A stretch of DNA of 64,000 bases from Albifimbria verrucaria (Eukaryota; Ascomycota; Sordariomycetes; Hypocreales; Stachybotryaceae). The stretch spans positions 4,774,001-4,838,000 of the forward strand of contig JAHREC010000009.1 in NCBI GenBank assembly GCA_020081605.1, read 5' to 3'. The notes under the pieces were generated by a model. It searched no databases. It had not been told where the DNA came from and saw only the letters and a program-made list of their open reading frames with translations. This document shows positions 1 through 12,845 of this stretch, piece by piece (within the stretch, counting starts at the first letter, position 1; each line of letters starts with the position of its first letter). A program made the position numbers and the translations under genes.

Positions 1-3000
1 CCTCCGAGTTAGGACCGCTGCTTGTATCCACCATATTGCGCCTCATGGACGAAGTTGCAGACGTGCGGAGAAGAGGTCAGCCTTGGCTTGTCAACAGAGC
101 TAGTTGATCGTGCTAATACCAACCCGAGCGTCAAGTAGAGGCGGTTTCCTCTCGCTTGTTCGGATATTTGGGCGGCTACGGCTACAGGCTCTTGGACTGC
201 TTCGCCCCTCACTCCCTCCCCGTGGGGAAGTTCCTGAGTGGATATTGAGGCTAGTCCCACGAATCAGCCGAGTGAAGCAAGAAACAACGAAGGCGGGGAA
301 GATAACGCATTGAACCTGGTTCTGAGGGGAATCACAGGTTGGATGAATCCACTTCATTCTTGAGTCTCCACTGGTAACTACGGTGGCATAGACGAGATGC
401 GGGGAAGTAGGGGAGAAAGTGTCATCGGCCGGGGGACGGTTCATTGTGGTCTCAGGCTAAATTGCTCATACAGAACAGTATGATGCGCCGTGATGCGATA
501 CGACGTGTGTCAATCACTTGGCAAGGAAGAGGAGGGTTGAATGAGAAGGCGAAGAGAGCAGAAGTGGAGAGAAGAAAGCATCTTTGTTAGGACTTTGCCG
601 AGCGTCACTGGAATTGCTTGAATCAAGAAATGACATGCATAGATCGATGTGACTACGATGTAGATTGGGAGGGAGGAATGCGACGCTGTTTATTTCAATA
701 CGGCCAGAATAATGGAACAATACTCAATTCAAATGATGTTGGACCTAAGGTTTATGGAAAGATCAAATCAAGAAGAGAAATAGGGTAAGTTGTGGAAACT
801 GAGGACGCAAGTCAAGCATCTGAATCATTTATTTAGATAGTCCAACAAATGGCACCGACACTGCGACAGAACGAGCCGTGCACTAACAACAGTTAAGAAG
901 CATTTATTTAGTGGGACCTTATAATCATATACTCATTTCATTCACTAACAGAGCCCAGGTTATACTGCAGCAACTGTGTATATAACGGTAGGACTATGAT
1001 CTACGGAACCTCGTGGAACAAGCACTGCTTCGCGACCCTACACACATCGGTCAAAGATGGTGCGTAGGATGGGAGGGAGGTGTGACGGACGGACCGAACG
1101 TAACAATGCTGGTGGATGTTTGTCAGATGCTGCGCTGCAACACTCCTAATAATTGGAGAATGTTGCACCGAGAAAAAAAACTAAGCGACAGGAGGACCTC
1201 GAGCAATTGTATGCGCCCGTTAACTGTAAGCAAACGGAAATGGCACAATTGGTTGGGCTATTGTGCAATAATATCTCACTGCTTCTGTCGTTCGCTACAA
1301 TTGAGCGCGGTTCAACAGTTGCGTGCGCTATCATTTCCAACTGAACAGGTTCCTTTGCTGGATCAGCATAGTCTGACGTTGGTTCCCTCACAACGATGCT
1401 CGCTTGTGGTTAAAACAAACGAAAAATTGAATCATCGAACTGGGTGCACCGTCCGAGACGGGCAACAACCGTTGCTGATCGCTGGAAGATCTGCTCGTTC
1501 TCGATTTGCACGTTCCCCTCCATAAGAAACTGAACCAGGGGTTCGGGTTGGTCAAGGGAAACAGGTTCCGGCTCCTGATGATCCGATCATAAATGAGTGG
1601 GTGTTGTGTTAGTCTATGTTGTATCGGTGGTGGAGGAGCAGACAGCAAGCCCACCCACCACTGCGATATTGATATTGCGGTGTCAACGTGCTGTACTGTA
1701 TCTGCCATTACGAATTGGGGACCTGTTTGATACCGAGCGACAGGGGAATCTAACGCCTAATCGGCTGTTGTGAATCTTAATGCGATACGGTAATTGAGCC
1801 GATATCTAGCTGGCCCTGGCAGCTTAGCGTACCCGTTGATAGGATGGGAAATATCGAAGAGTGCTGAGCATGATTCAACCTCCCCGGGAAGCTAGGCTGC
1901 CTCATCTATCTGGACGCCGGGGTAGGCACGTTAGCGGGTGATGCGATGGGGTCGTAATTTATCCGTATCTTCCCTGTAAAGATCAATTCATCAAGGTCTT
2001 TGCTACCCATGATGGAGTTGACCTTGGCACCACAATATGGCAATTGTCACGGCACGATGGCCCCACGAGTTGAGGAGAGCCTCTTGGCTTTTTCTCAGCC
2101 AATTCTTATCCTGTCGACGACGCCGTCAAGCAATCCAGGAACCTTGAGCGACCGGCCAGGGACGCAGTGGAGCATCCCGGACTTTTGTGTTGGTTCCAGC
2201 CGTGGCGTGCCCTTGGACGGCCACTCGCAGGACAGCATCTGCCAACGTTCCCTCCCTCCTTCGGCGCCACTCACTAACCAAGCCAGGGACCCTTTTTACT
2301 CGTCATTCCCGTTCGTGCTTTGCCTGCCTCTTGATCAATTGGAGGGCACGGTGGAAATGAATCTGGGGAACAGGCTGTGAAGCTGCCCCATTCGACCCTT
2401 GACGAGCTTCCAAACTCTGATAGCCAGACCGAAGGCAGGCTTACTACGAAGGAGATCTGAGAAGCCCACGTGCGCGGGAATGGCAATTTGATGATGCTAT
2501 CGAGGGTTACCGGGCTACCCGAAGGAGCGTGTATACCGAGTGGGTTTGCTCGGTCAAGCTCAGGATTCAATCCCTAGCGGCACGCTGATTGATCAATGTT
2601 TTGATTTACTCTGTGCATGTCGAAAAGCTAATGCGTGCATTCAAAGTTGGGGCTCTCATGCGGATAAGGGAGATCGCACCGCAATGGCAACGGTTGCTGA
2701 GCGCAATCGTTCCCCAGAACCCATACACTCGAAGAGGCGAACTGCAGGACCCGTTCTCACGCATCGTTGCGATAAAGTATTTTACAAAGAGACCCAGCAT
2801 CGGACTATTAGATGATGTGTCGCACGACCTGCCATATGAGGCATGCCTAAGCATAAGCTGTTTGCAAAGAGGTGCAGGCATCTCCATGGTACCAGACAAA
2901 GAAACCGTAGCTACCTACCTTGTTTGCACTGGTCACCACGTGCATCTGCGGATCCCCTCCTCGGCCTCTTGGCTACAAAGAGCCTGCCTGGTTCTGCTTG

Positions 3001-4505
3001 GGGATTTTTGAAGAGAGGGCGCTCTTACAGACCTGGGCCCCAGAAGGCCAAGGGTTCCTTTACCGAATATGGCCGTGGAGGAGTGCGCCATCAGGCTGTG
3101 GACCAGTCTTTTACACGGAAATAAACATACACCCCTGGGCAATCGATTCCAGCGTGCAGGGAAAAGGCAGAGAAGCGGAAGCGTGCGGGTCTTTATGGGT
3201 GCTTCTTCCACACCCCCAGCCACCGAAGCGGAGATGAGCCGTATGCAATTCTTCGAGATCCTTGACCCAGGGACGTTGGTCTAAAGCCGGTACCGCTGGG
3301 TTTGGATTCAGTCAATTTGCAGGTACGACGCCGTTAGCTCGTTAGTTGAGGACGGCACGTTGAAGACGGCGAGCACCGACGACGTTGGGATATGGAGACA
3401 GCGTCAAGCCACCCGTGGGACAATGGGGTCCCCAAGTAAGCAAGCCCACCAAGGATGATTACTACTGACTCAACGATTGAGCTTTAGGAATTTGATCCAC
3501 GCTGAGCACGTTTTTCTTCAGGGCTCAGAGCTCCCGCGCATTCCTCGGGTGAGGAAGGGCTGCTGGGTGTCCGGTTGTGCTTAGCTGGTGGCGACGGCGC
3601 CTGGGCCAAGACAGCCGGACTGCCCGTTAGGATGGTCCTCTTCCTCTTTGAGGAGCCGAGGACCAGCGCTGGGCTGAGCTGGTACAGTAGAGAAGCCGGT
3701 GCTCGTAATGAGAGATCTGGAAAAGGATGAGTGCTAGTGTACCGCCGCCCGCTCCCTGCCCCTAGAGGCTATTGTCAACAGGCTTTTGGAGGAAGCTTGG
3801 CCGACTTGCCGTCTTTCGGCTGTAAGTGAAGGTGACAATTGATTTGATCAATGAGGTCGGGATCTCAACGGGCGGTTAATTGTGCCCTCGCCGTCGTGGG
3901 CACTGTACGGACAAGGCACAGCAGCATGTAGGCAATACAGACTCCCGGTCGGCTCTTGCTCGCCGTTACACGCGAGCCGAGCACCAAGAATAGGTACTGG
4001 ATACCTGAGCAGAAGCGGCTTGTCTCGCACGGTCTTTCTTGGCATCGGACATGTTCCAGTAGAAACACCAAAACTACCCACCGAAGCATGACAAAACACC
4101 GCTGGCTCTAGCACCCGCCCGCACGACGGAGGCGTCAGCCGCCCTGTAACTTACTTGCTGGACAGTCAGACACCGCTGCGGACGACGAAATATTACAGTG
4201 CAGTGCGTTGCGGTTGCAGTCACCGAGCGTCTCCTTCCTCCCACCGCTGCTCGTTGGGGTAGGCTCACTGACCTTGGCTCCTGATCCCTCCCGCCTCTTC
4301 CCAAAGAGACGCAAAACCCACCGTGATGCATACTCCGTCTTGGCCGGGAGGAGTGCTAGCCTGCCAGGACCGAGAAGAGCAGTCGAGCCCGTGAGGGGAC
4401 GCAACGGAGCAAGAAGCAGCGAGGCCCAAGAAGAGACAGAGAGGGCATGGATGGCTGCTGTGCGGAGAGATTACAGCGGGAAGACATCCCATCCCGCCCA
4501 GCCTA

Positions 4506-4530
4506 GCCCAGCCCAGCCCAGCCCAGCCCT
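4506..4530. repeat. (AGCCC)5 pentanucleotide repeat
   Basis: Five perfect head-to-tail copies of AGCCC lie in a C-rich tract. The complementary strand reads GGGCT five times, which meets the usual G-quadruplex rule of four G3 tracts with short loops. The same repeat occurs in the opposite orientation at 29516-29540. Confidence 0.85.
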
Positions 4531-5413
4531 GGGGCCCAGCTTGCGTGGTTGCTGCGGCTGCCATTCTGCAAATGGCACGAGAGGGATACACCGACATGGG
4601 GAGTGTGGTGGCTAAATGGACAGTAGCCATGCATCGTCACTTTCAGTGTGCATAGCCGTTTTGGCAAACAACAAGCTCGTGCTCGGCGAGGCCAAGTTAA
4701 TTTGCAATGGCATCCCAATGGAGCCGCCGAGGCGGACGTATGGCCCAGAGCAAAAGAACCCCTTCCGTTGTCTTGGGCCTAGCTAGGTCTTGGTCTTTCT
4801 CTATCTGTCTACAGAGCACCTGTCTATCTGTTTATCTGCTATCAGCAAGCGTAGGGTGAGATTGAACCCACAGTTTCCCTCTGTTATCTCTTCGGTTGGC
4901 TTGACTGGGGCTCGTGGGTTCCCGCCTCTTCGTCTCTCCACCACGACGACGACCTCATCGCCTGCCTCTCTGAGGATACGGCTGTCGCCTGTCCTGGCAA
5001 GTCGACAGGGGTTGCGCTCAGGCTAGTCTCAATAGCTTCTGGCTTTCCCCGCCCAGGATAGCACGGTCTTTTTGCCTGGCGTCGCCTGGTCTGGCCCCAT
5101 CAATCAAGCGAACCGGGCAGGGGTAGCAATGACGGCGGCGACTCTGGGTAATCCCCAATCGATCCATGATCCATGGTCCATTCCCGGGGCCTTGGACAAG
5201 TCCCTCATGCGGGAGCGTGCCCTCCTGATAGGTGGGATCACACACCCCATGTGAGAAGAGCGATGGAGAGGCGCAGGAACGAGGGACATGGGCCGACATG
5301 GGTGACATGGGAACGCCGGCTCAGTGTGTGTTCGTTCCCTCGTCCCTCCCACACTCCCGCCTCTGTCGGCTGCTCGCCCGATCCGGACGCAACGTTGTTG
5401 GTCGACCTCGACG

Positions 5414-5420
5414 TATATAG
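5414..5420 (+). promoter_or_regulatory. TATA box of the small secreted protein gene
   Basis: TATATAG lies about 140 bp upstream of the start codon at 5561. It is followed by a pyrimidine-rich leader (about 5440-5515) of the kind found before transcription starts of strongly expressed fungal genes. Confidence 0.55.
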
Positions 5421-5560
5421 TCGAGGCCTGCACTGCTACCCATCCTTCCGGTCCCTTCCCTTCTCTCCTCCCCAGCCCACATCACTCGACTTCCCTCCAG
5501 ACCAAGCTCAACAATAACCCCAAGTCGACGATCTTCTTGTCAACTCAAACATCAATCAAG

Positions 5561-6108
5561 ATGAAGGCTGCCGTTATCCTGTCCCTCGTCGCCGCCGTCA
5601 TGGCTGGTGTCATTGAGGAGCGTGCCTGCGCCGGTAACAACTGCAACCGTGCCGTTACCGGTACCCGTGAGGGTCTCCTGCCCGTCAGCGAGCGCCAGGC
5701 CTCTTGCTCCAGCTTCCTGAAGGCTACCGTCACCCCTGACGCTGTGTATGTCTCGCCGCCCTGCGCCGCCCCGGTCCGAACCAGACCGGGATAAAGCGGT
5801 CGCCGCCTCCGGGCAACCTCCGCTTGGGAAACCCGCAACTAACATTATGATTCTACAGCACCACCACTGTCACCGTCACCGTCGAGCCTGATGCTCCTGC
5901 CCGCTTCAAGCGTGAGGCCGCTCTCGAGTACCGTGCCGCCACTGCTCTCCCCACCGCTGTCCCTGCCTACGCCTCCGCTGCTTGCGACGGTGCCGCTTAC
6001 TCCTCCGCCTGCTTGTGCTGGGGTATCACCGCCACCACCTCCACTGCTGCTACTCCCACCGAGACCAAGACCGTCACCGTCACCGCCGACTACTGCGAGG
6101 ACCTGTAA
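5561..6108 (+). CDS. Small secreted Cys- and Thr-rich protein
   Basis: Exons 5561-5745 and 5859-6108 give 144 residues. The 113-nt intron starts GTATGT, has a CTAAC branch site and ends TACAG. The protein opens with a signal peptide (MKAAVILSLVAAVMAG). It has seven cysteines in the mature part, a Thr/Val-rich stretch after residue 60, a KR dibasic site near residue 76, and a C-terminal SSACLCWGIT motif followed by a T/P-rich tail. Codons end almost only in C or G, and a TATA box plus CT-rich leader precede it, so strong expression is likely. I recognise the Cys motif from fungal secreted proteins of unknown function but cannot name a Pfam family. It is not a clear CFEM domain, because an eighth cysteine and the spacing are missing. 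It is one of the few genes here without a frame break. It could be a cell-wall or effector-like protein; that is inference. Confidence 0.85.
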
Positions 6109-7339
6109 ACGGCTTCGCCGTGGGGTTGATGTTGGGAATGGGGAAGAAGATGGATGGGTTCTGGGTTGGGTTGCCGCGGGTCCCGATGATCCTCGTCGGG
6201 GCCTCGGCGATCAGCTCTAATTCAACGTCTACATATATTTTATGGGATATGAGAGGAATGATAGATGATTGACGACGCGCGCCGTCGATCAGGCCACAGA
6301 TGCGAGTTTACATGCTCGGTGTAATAAATCTGGACTAAATCATCATACACTTACACTGTCCCACATGAAGACCCTTACTGCCGTGCTATGTCGTATGCTT
6401 TCCATCCCAAATGGGGTCACCGTTCTGTTTCAGTTTGGTCGCACGGGTATTGTCAGATCCGAGCCCACATGGGCCAAAGAGATGAAGATTTCAATCGTCT
6501 AGCGCCTGGCTTCGACGTCTGTGTGTTTTTGGACGCAGTGTGGCGCGCTAGGAAATGAGCCGGATCGACTCGAATGTAACCTGCCTGTCATCTAAGCTGT
6601 TGGTTCCTGGATATATGGGCCAATAAAGGGCCAGCCGTCAGTGAGCCTTACGATACGATTGTTTCGTCAAGGAATGTCTAATGTTAGCCTTAAGGGTGTG
6701 TATGAAAATGATAGGGGTTCGAGTTAGCGACTCGATGGATGCCGTGCTCCGTTGGCGTACGCACATCTGCCGGTGAGGCTGGGCTGAACACAATTAAGAC
6801 AGCATGCAGGCGCTGATGTTGCCCTCCACATTGTTCACCAAAGGCATGTAGCATGCGGCCCCGCAATACGATCCGTTAATGAGCGGCTTCAATGGATGGC
6901 GCTTCTATCATGGCCATCATTCGCTGCAGCATCATGGTATGGTACTGTACCCTTTCGTTGCTACCATGCTCAATTATTGACGTGAAATCTGGGTAGCGGT
7001 GACTCATTAGATGTTACCCTGGATATAATCCGTTAACAAGGATTGCGTCTGTATGAGTCTGGACGGAACAGACTCAGCCGCAGGTGACCATACAATCCAA
7101 TCCGACTTTCTCCGCACCGCATCGAGAGACGGAATACGAGCACATGACATTACAAGGAAGGAGTCTGACATTGAAGTCTTGTTTCTGCCCTTTTTCTTCC
7201 CGAGTGGCTTTTCGTGGTTCAATATTCAATTGTAGCGTGTACTTGGTGCACATCACTCACTCAACGCCATTGTGTCGCCACGAGGACAAAGCTGCATACA
7301 GCATTCCTGCCAACTAAGACACGCTGCCGTTCAGCGCAA
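6109..7339. other. Intergenic, no gene seen
   Basis: This holds the 3' end of the small secreted protein gene (an AT-rich stretch with TATATATTTTATG near 6230) and upstream DNA of the esterase. The short open frames have no support. Confidence 0.5.
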
Positions 7340-8460
7340 ATGGCTATTCTAAGCACCCTATTTTGGCACCTGCGTGCGTGGACCCGACCGACGCTGGTCG
7401 GGCTGTTCACGCCTGGCCTGAGCTGGTCCGTTCGGTGGCGTATGCTGTTTGTCTTCCAGCCCGTTATTGTCATAACCAATGCCATTGTGATGGTGCCGCT
7501 GCTGCTGCGGTGGAAGAAACCATATTCGCAAGAGTACCTGCCGGTGTGGCCAAACCGCTCTGTTCGTGCATTAGTATACAACGCACCGGAGAAGAAGTCC
7601 TCTGGGAACGGGACACGGCTGAGGCCGCTCCATGTGGAGATACATGCCGGAGCATTTATCGGAGGACTCCCGGAGAGCACAGCCCAGTTCGACGAGCAAG
7701 TGGCAAGGGAAACAGGCGCCGTGGTAGTAAGCATCACGCATCGTCTTGCACCCGAGTACCCTTTCCTGGGGCCATAGACGATGTTGATGCGACTGTTGCG
7801 TGGATCCGCGACAACGCCGTGGAGCGGTGGGGCGCTGATCCGGCCCTCATGACCATCGGCGGCTTCAGCGCCGGGGAAACCTCGCGCTTGCCGCGACCCA
7901 GCAGCCCCTGTCCCAAGCCCCGTCACCTACAGCTCTTAAGGCTGTTGTTATATATTACGGGTCCATCGACCTGCGTCTCAAGCCCGAGGAGAAACCCCGG
8001 GGTGTAGGCATGCCGCCGGCGGAGAAAGATCCGGCAGCGGTTTTGGTGCCGTTGTTCGACACATACCCTGCGCCTGTACGGGCGAAGCATTTTAACGACC
8101 CACGTATGAGCCCAGTGCTCGCGGCACGAGAGACCCTTCCGCGGCGGATTCTGCTGGTGGTGCCGGCCATGGATATCCTAGTGGCGGAGCTGCTCGGGTT
8201 TGCGGAGCGAGTGAATGAGGAAGACCGGAGGGCGGGCTGGACAGGAGAGCCGAGAGTGGTAGTCAAGGAGGAAAAGGATTCGTTCCATGGTTATATGGAA
8301 GGTGAGTTGTCTTTACACTTGGTTCTTAGGCACCTGCTGATTGTCGAGAACAGTTCCACCGGGAGTACTCCCCAAGGGCGTTAGAGAAAGGGGAACAGCA
8401 TGGGGAGTTGATTTCTTGAAAGAGACATATGAACATCATGGATGGACAAATGAATCATAA
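7340..8460 (+). CDS. HSL-type alpha/beta-hydrolase (esterase), two frame breaks
   Basis: Exons 7340-8301 and 8354-8460 (52-nt intron, GTGAGT...ACAG) give about 356 residues after two single-base corrections. The N-terminus has a hydrophobic segment (LFVFQPVIVITNAIVMV) that may anchor it to a membrane. The oxyanion region reads HAGAFIGG where this family usually has HGG. The nucleophile is the Ser of GFSAGG (about residue 177), the Asp is probably in AMDIL, and the His in DSFHGY. Breaks: one C is missing at 7765-7766 (before the GAIDDVDATVAW block) and one G at 7873-7876 (inside the SAGG-N motif). Both losses are in short homopolymers and the protein reads on normally afterwards. The C-terminal exon (ending HHGWTNES) fits the usual end of these enzymes. 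The substrate is unknown. True decay is possible but less likely given the window-wide pattern. Confidence 0.82.
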
Positions 8461-9199
8461 AAGGACTATGTCCTTTGCCAGATTTTGTACGGCGATTTTG
8501 GTTTCATTTGGGATGATACCTCACTCATTGTATGACTGGTTCATATGGAGTTTTTGCATCGGAGCGTAGTGTCATACCGCTCAGCGAGCAGCATTCAACT
8601 GCGTCAATACCCAACTCTTTTAAAATATTACTCAATTATCCTAAAAACTATATGGGGATTTGAAATATCCGCAATTGCTGGGCTCTGCGTAGTTTGGAGT
8701 AGGGCTAACTGGAAGTTGGGCATCAATGTCTTAGCAGACTTAAGCATAGCAGACTGGAATGCGGCACGACTCGAGCGACTCACTTTGACCAACTTCACTC
8801 ACACTTAAATAAACGACAGTCAAAACCATAGAAAGCGCGCAGCGGAAGTTCAATTGATTCATAGATTGCTTTTTCGCAGTCACTGCCAGCTAAGCGACTC
8901 ACCACCGCCCATCACATCCGAGATTGGTGATCGTCTCCCCCACAACGACAGTTGACCCAGCAACACCGGTAAACAAAGGCCCAAGTCCGAACCAGCTCCG
9001 ACCAACCACCAGAAGCCACGAAATCAGAGCCTGTACCAGAAACAAGCCGTTTAACGCCTGCATGACCCTGGAAATAGCATACGACTGTACATTGTAACCT
9101 TTCTTGTTTACGCAGCGTCATTCTTTCTGCCTTATTACTTAAGAAACCTTGCGTGGGCGTATTTCGGCTCCCGCTTAGGTTAACACGACTCTTACACAA
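8461..9199. other. Intergenic, no gene seen
   Basis: An AT-rich stretch (about 8590-8660) separates the esterase from the acidic-protein gene. No supported frame is present. The last 200 bp are probably the promoter and leader of the gene starting at 9200. Confidence 0.5.
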
Positions 9200-12100
9200 A
9201 TGGCCCGTCGGAACAAACGCAAGCAGCAGCAGCAGCGTGAGCTTGATTTTGAAATTCATGTTGACCCGTCTTGCGTGAGCGAGCCCATGGACGAGAAGAA
9301 CGAGAAGAGCGGTCTTGAGGACCCTGTTAAGGAGGTGGAGGTCACAGTCGAGGAAGTAAATGACATACCAGCCGAGAGCGAAGTGCCAGACCACGACGAA
9401 AACGAAACCAATGAGAACAATGAAATACCAGAAGAAGTCGAAAAGGAGAACGTCCCAGAGCCGGCTGCTAGCCATGCGGAAGACAGCACAGACGAACCTA
9501 AAGAATCTGCAACAGAACAACCGGAGCTAGCAGAGGCTGCGCCGTCAGAGCCGGTACAAGCCGAGGACATCGTAGCAGAAGACACAGAACCCAGCCCAAC
9601 TACGGACGAAACAGAACAAAAAGAAGAAACTGTCGAAGCAGAACCCATCGAGGAGCCTGTCGAGGATGTGCAAGCACAAGCTGAACCTGATGTTGCAGAA
9701 GAATCTGCAGCATCTGTGCCAGAGCCAGATGATGGAGCCGAGGAAGCAGTAGCTGATGTTGAACATGATAAGGAAGCTGCTGTAGCAGATGAGCCTCAAC
9801 AAGATGAAGAGGCTGCTGCGGTAGAGGATGTTCAACACGAAGAACCTACTGTGGAAGAGGCTGCTGCGACAGAAGATATTCAGCACGAAGAGCCTGCTCC
9901 AGAAGAAGCTCCCCGAGAAGAGCTGGCGGTGGTAGAGGAGTCACAGCATGACGAAGAACCTGCCACAGCAGAAGAGCAAGCTGATGTCTCGAATGTTGAA
10001 ATGGATGAAGAACCCAAAGCGCCCGAGCCTTCACAAGACGATTCTGCACCGCCAAAGGATGACCAAGCTGAGGCCGAGGTTTCACCTCCACAAGAAGTCG
10101 ACAACACTGCAGCAGCTGAGGAAACATCCGCTGAGCCTGCCCCTGCTGATACAAACACCGAAGCCTCCTTCTCCCGACGTGAGTCGGCCATCTCATCAAC
10201 CACACAGAGTTCATCTCGCCGCACATCCAAGCGGACTGAAGCACTCATCCAAGCTGCGGCCCGAGATATTGTTGCCCAGATGGAGCGCAACCGCAGCCGT
10301 GACTCCTTGAGAAGCTCCGTCAGTAGGGATGATGCCAGCTACACCACTCGTAGTAGCCTGCGTCAGTCGCACGCTGATGATCACCGTATGTCGGACGCGC
10401 AGAGCTATGCTACCGAGAGTCGTGCGGGTGACGAGGCTGGTGATAGCAGCTCACATCATGAGAACGAGGACGATGTGTTTAGTGATCATAGCCCGCGTAG
10501 CTCGATGGGGTCGACGTCGGAGAATGATCATAGAAAGATGGATGATAGCATGTCGCGTATGACCCGGTCTCCGCGAATCTCGAACATTTCTCAGTATGAT
10601 CACGAGGAAGACTTTGTCCCGACCATTAGAGGCACGCCACGACCACCATTCAGGTCACCGTCTTCGGTGAAGGCTATGCAGATGTCATCGCCGCCTGCGT
10701 CTGTCCTGGGCTCACCTCGCTCGAGCCGCCGCACTCCCATCCCGACAGTGTCACGCATTGGATCTCCAAGTCTATCCGCGCAATACTCTCCTAAGAAGAC
10801 GCCGCCACGGTTCAGACGTAGCACGCCCCTCTGGTGCTCTTGCATGTTACCCTGCTCCCACTTCGCTGGGCATGGGGTGATGTGCTTGACAGCGCACAGA
10901 CGGACGAGCTGAGTGAGGAGACGAAGACGCTTCGTGAAGCGTGGCGTCAGCTACAGGATCGCCTGGGAGATACCGTGTGCGAGCGAGGTATCCTCCTGCC
11001 TCACCCCCAGAGCGATTACGAGGTCCTCGAGGAGCGGCTGCTGGAAGCACTGGAGTTGCCAATGCGTAGACGTGCGCGTATTCTAGAATGTGGGCATTAC
11101 CTCGGACCTGCGAACGAGCACACATTGATAGATGACACGGAGAGCGAGGATGATGATGAGGACTACTACGATGGCGCAAGAGCGCCTCGCAGCAGCGTTG
11201 ACCGCAAGACACACTGGTGCACCACATGCCACTCCGAGATCCGCTATGACTCTCTTGGAACTGGCAAGATCTTCCGCGTCAAGGTCTACGCGAGCAATGG
11301 CCTCATGAAGGCCGGCGCATGGGAGGCATGCTGGAAGGAGATGGAGCGTGTGGACGTGGAGCTTGAGCCTATTGTCGACCCAGGTGTGCAGGATGAGCTT
11401 AATCGGCTTGCCATGGAGCAGGAGCAGGCATTGGAGTTGCGGGAGGTAGACGAGGAGGAAGAAGAAGAAGAAGAGGAAGAGGAGGAAGAGGAGGAGATGG
11501 AGGAGGAGCATGTTGAAGAGCATGTAGAGTCCTCGTTCATGGAGCATGAAGCGGCTCAGCCTCGATTGATGCCGTCGTCGCCCGCTCCACCAAATATCGT
11601 CATCAGTTCCAGCCCGCCATCGTATGATGAGCGCCGCAGAAGGGATGAGGAACGTCTTCAGGAGATCTATGGTCACTCGCCCCTCCACCTCCTCCTGAAT
11701 CATACGCGGAGCCTCCTCGTCTCCGCCACAGCCTGCTGCTCAGGAGTACATGCACCGCGAGTCACCCCCGTCACCATCTGCACAGGTCTTTGAACGACGC
11801 GAGGAGCGCCGCCAGGTCGCCAAGAATGACTCGTTGCCGGAGCTTCTTCTCGAGGCTGTTCGCGTGCTCATGCAGGACAGGAAGAATGTCATGATTGCGC
11901 TGCTGAGCGTGTTCGTGTTGATGCTTGCGCTGCGTGGAGGGAGCTACAGGGAGTCGGCCAGGCCTGAGTCTATCATCATCCCGTCCGCGGTGCAGAGCCC
12001 AGAAGTGCCGACTGTGACAGTTACGCAGGCCGCAGTTCAGCATACCGCCGAGCAAGTCGAGGCTGCCATTTCTGCATCGGTCGAGAGCGCGGTGTCTTCT

Positions 12101-12457
12101 GTGTCCGAAGCTAGTTCATCCACGGAGACGCAGTCCTCAGCTAGTGTAGAAGCTGAGGCATCTCCACAGCGGGAGACGGAAACGATCATATCGGAGAAGG
12201 TCGTGCATGTTGTGCAGACCGTGACAGAGACGGCGGTCGAGACGATCAAGGTGACAGCAACGTACACTCAAACGGAGTCGCAGACGGAGGTTGAAGCGGC
12301 CCAGAGTGAGACGGCTGTGGCTGAGAGCGAAGTCAATGTTGACCAGGCCCAGGTGGACGAAGAGCGAGTCGAAGTCGAGACCGAGACCGAGACCGAGATT
12401 CCTGTTCAAGTGGAGGATATTGTGGAGGAGATGGACAGTCATGAGGAGGATTTGTAA
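9200..12457 (+). CDS. Large acidic, low-complexity protein with C-terminal membrane anchor
   Basis: A single exon gives about 1086 residues after three corrections. Order: a basic start (MARRNKRKQQQQRELDFEIH); about 300 residues rich in Glu, Ala, Asp and Pro; a Ser/Arg-rich segment; a conserved globular block (about residues 545-670, VLLHVTLLPLRW then DYEVLEERLLEALELP and RRARILECGHYLGP); a poly-Glu run (11453-11505); one hydrophobic segment (IALLSVFVLMLAL, about residue 900); and a Ser/Thr/Glu-rich tail. Breaks: one base missing near 10818-10825, one C at 11680-11683 and one C at 11732-11733. I recall homologues of the central block labelled 'pathway-specific nitrogen regulator', but I see no DNA-binding domain that would justify the name. 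A nuclear-envelope or ER tail-anchored protein is an alternative. Function unknown. Confidence 0.8.
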
Positions 12458-12845
12458 GAGACTGAGTTTTCAGTCTCCCACTTCAGCAAGATGGATTTGA
12501 TGTGCTTCAGCCAGAGGGATACATACAAACTTGGACGTTAGTGTAAGCGACATATTCACGACATATACCTGGAACGCCTTTACGAACTGGGGAGTTTTCA
12601 TGCTATGCTGTAACTAGAATGATTAGGTAAATAATATTCGGACATGGACTTGGATTTGGCCAGTATTTGTGAAGTAAGAATGCAGTGATCAATGCGTGAG
12701 TATGTATGTCTTGTGTCACCGCTGTATGTCAGCTCTTTATTAGACTTTTGAAGTTCATGAAATCATGATAGGGCTTGGAGTTAACAAAGCCACACATTAT
12801 ATACAGGTCCAAGATGACGGAGTTGCGTAGAGACGTAGTGCCGCG
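12458..12845. other. Convergent intergenic spacer
   Basis: AT-rich 3' flanks of two convergent genes. No frame or RNA feature recognised. Confidence 0.5.

Larger units (their letters stand above)
1..5560. other. Gene-poor region, no supported coding gene
   Basis: Open frames here are short, overlap on both strands and show no recognisable domain, intron pattern or fungal codon bias. The right third (about 3.5-5.4 kb) is GC-rich and the left kilobase is more AT-rich. The only structures I can support are an AGCCC pentanucleotide repeat near 4.5 kb and the promoter of the next gene. A non-coding RNA or a decayed gene cannot be excluded from sequence alone. Confidence 0.5.

Noticed and set aside
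2000..3284. Cluster of overlapping open frames of 70-140 codons at the left side
   Set aside because: None shows a domain, splice pattern or continuation across single-base corrections, unlike the true genes in this window.
9545..10290. Minus-strand Ser/Leu/Phe-rich frames opposite the acidic protein
   Set aside because: These are complements of Glu/Ala/Pro repeats, not genes.
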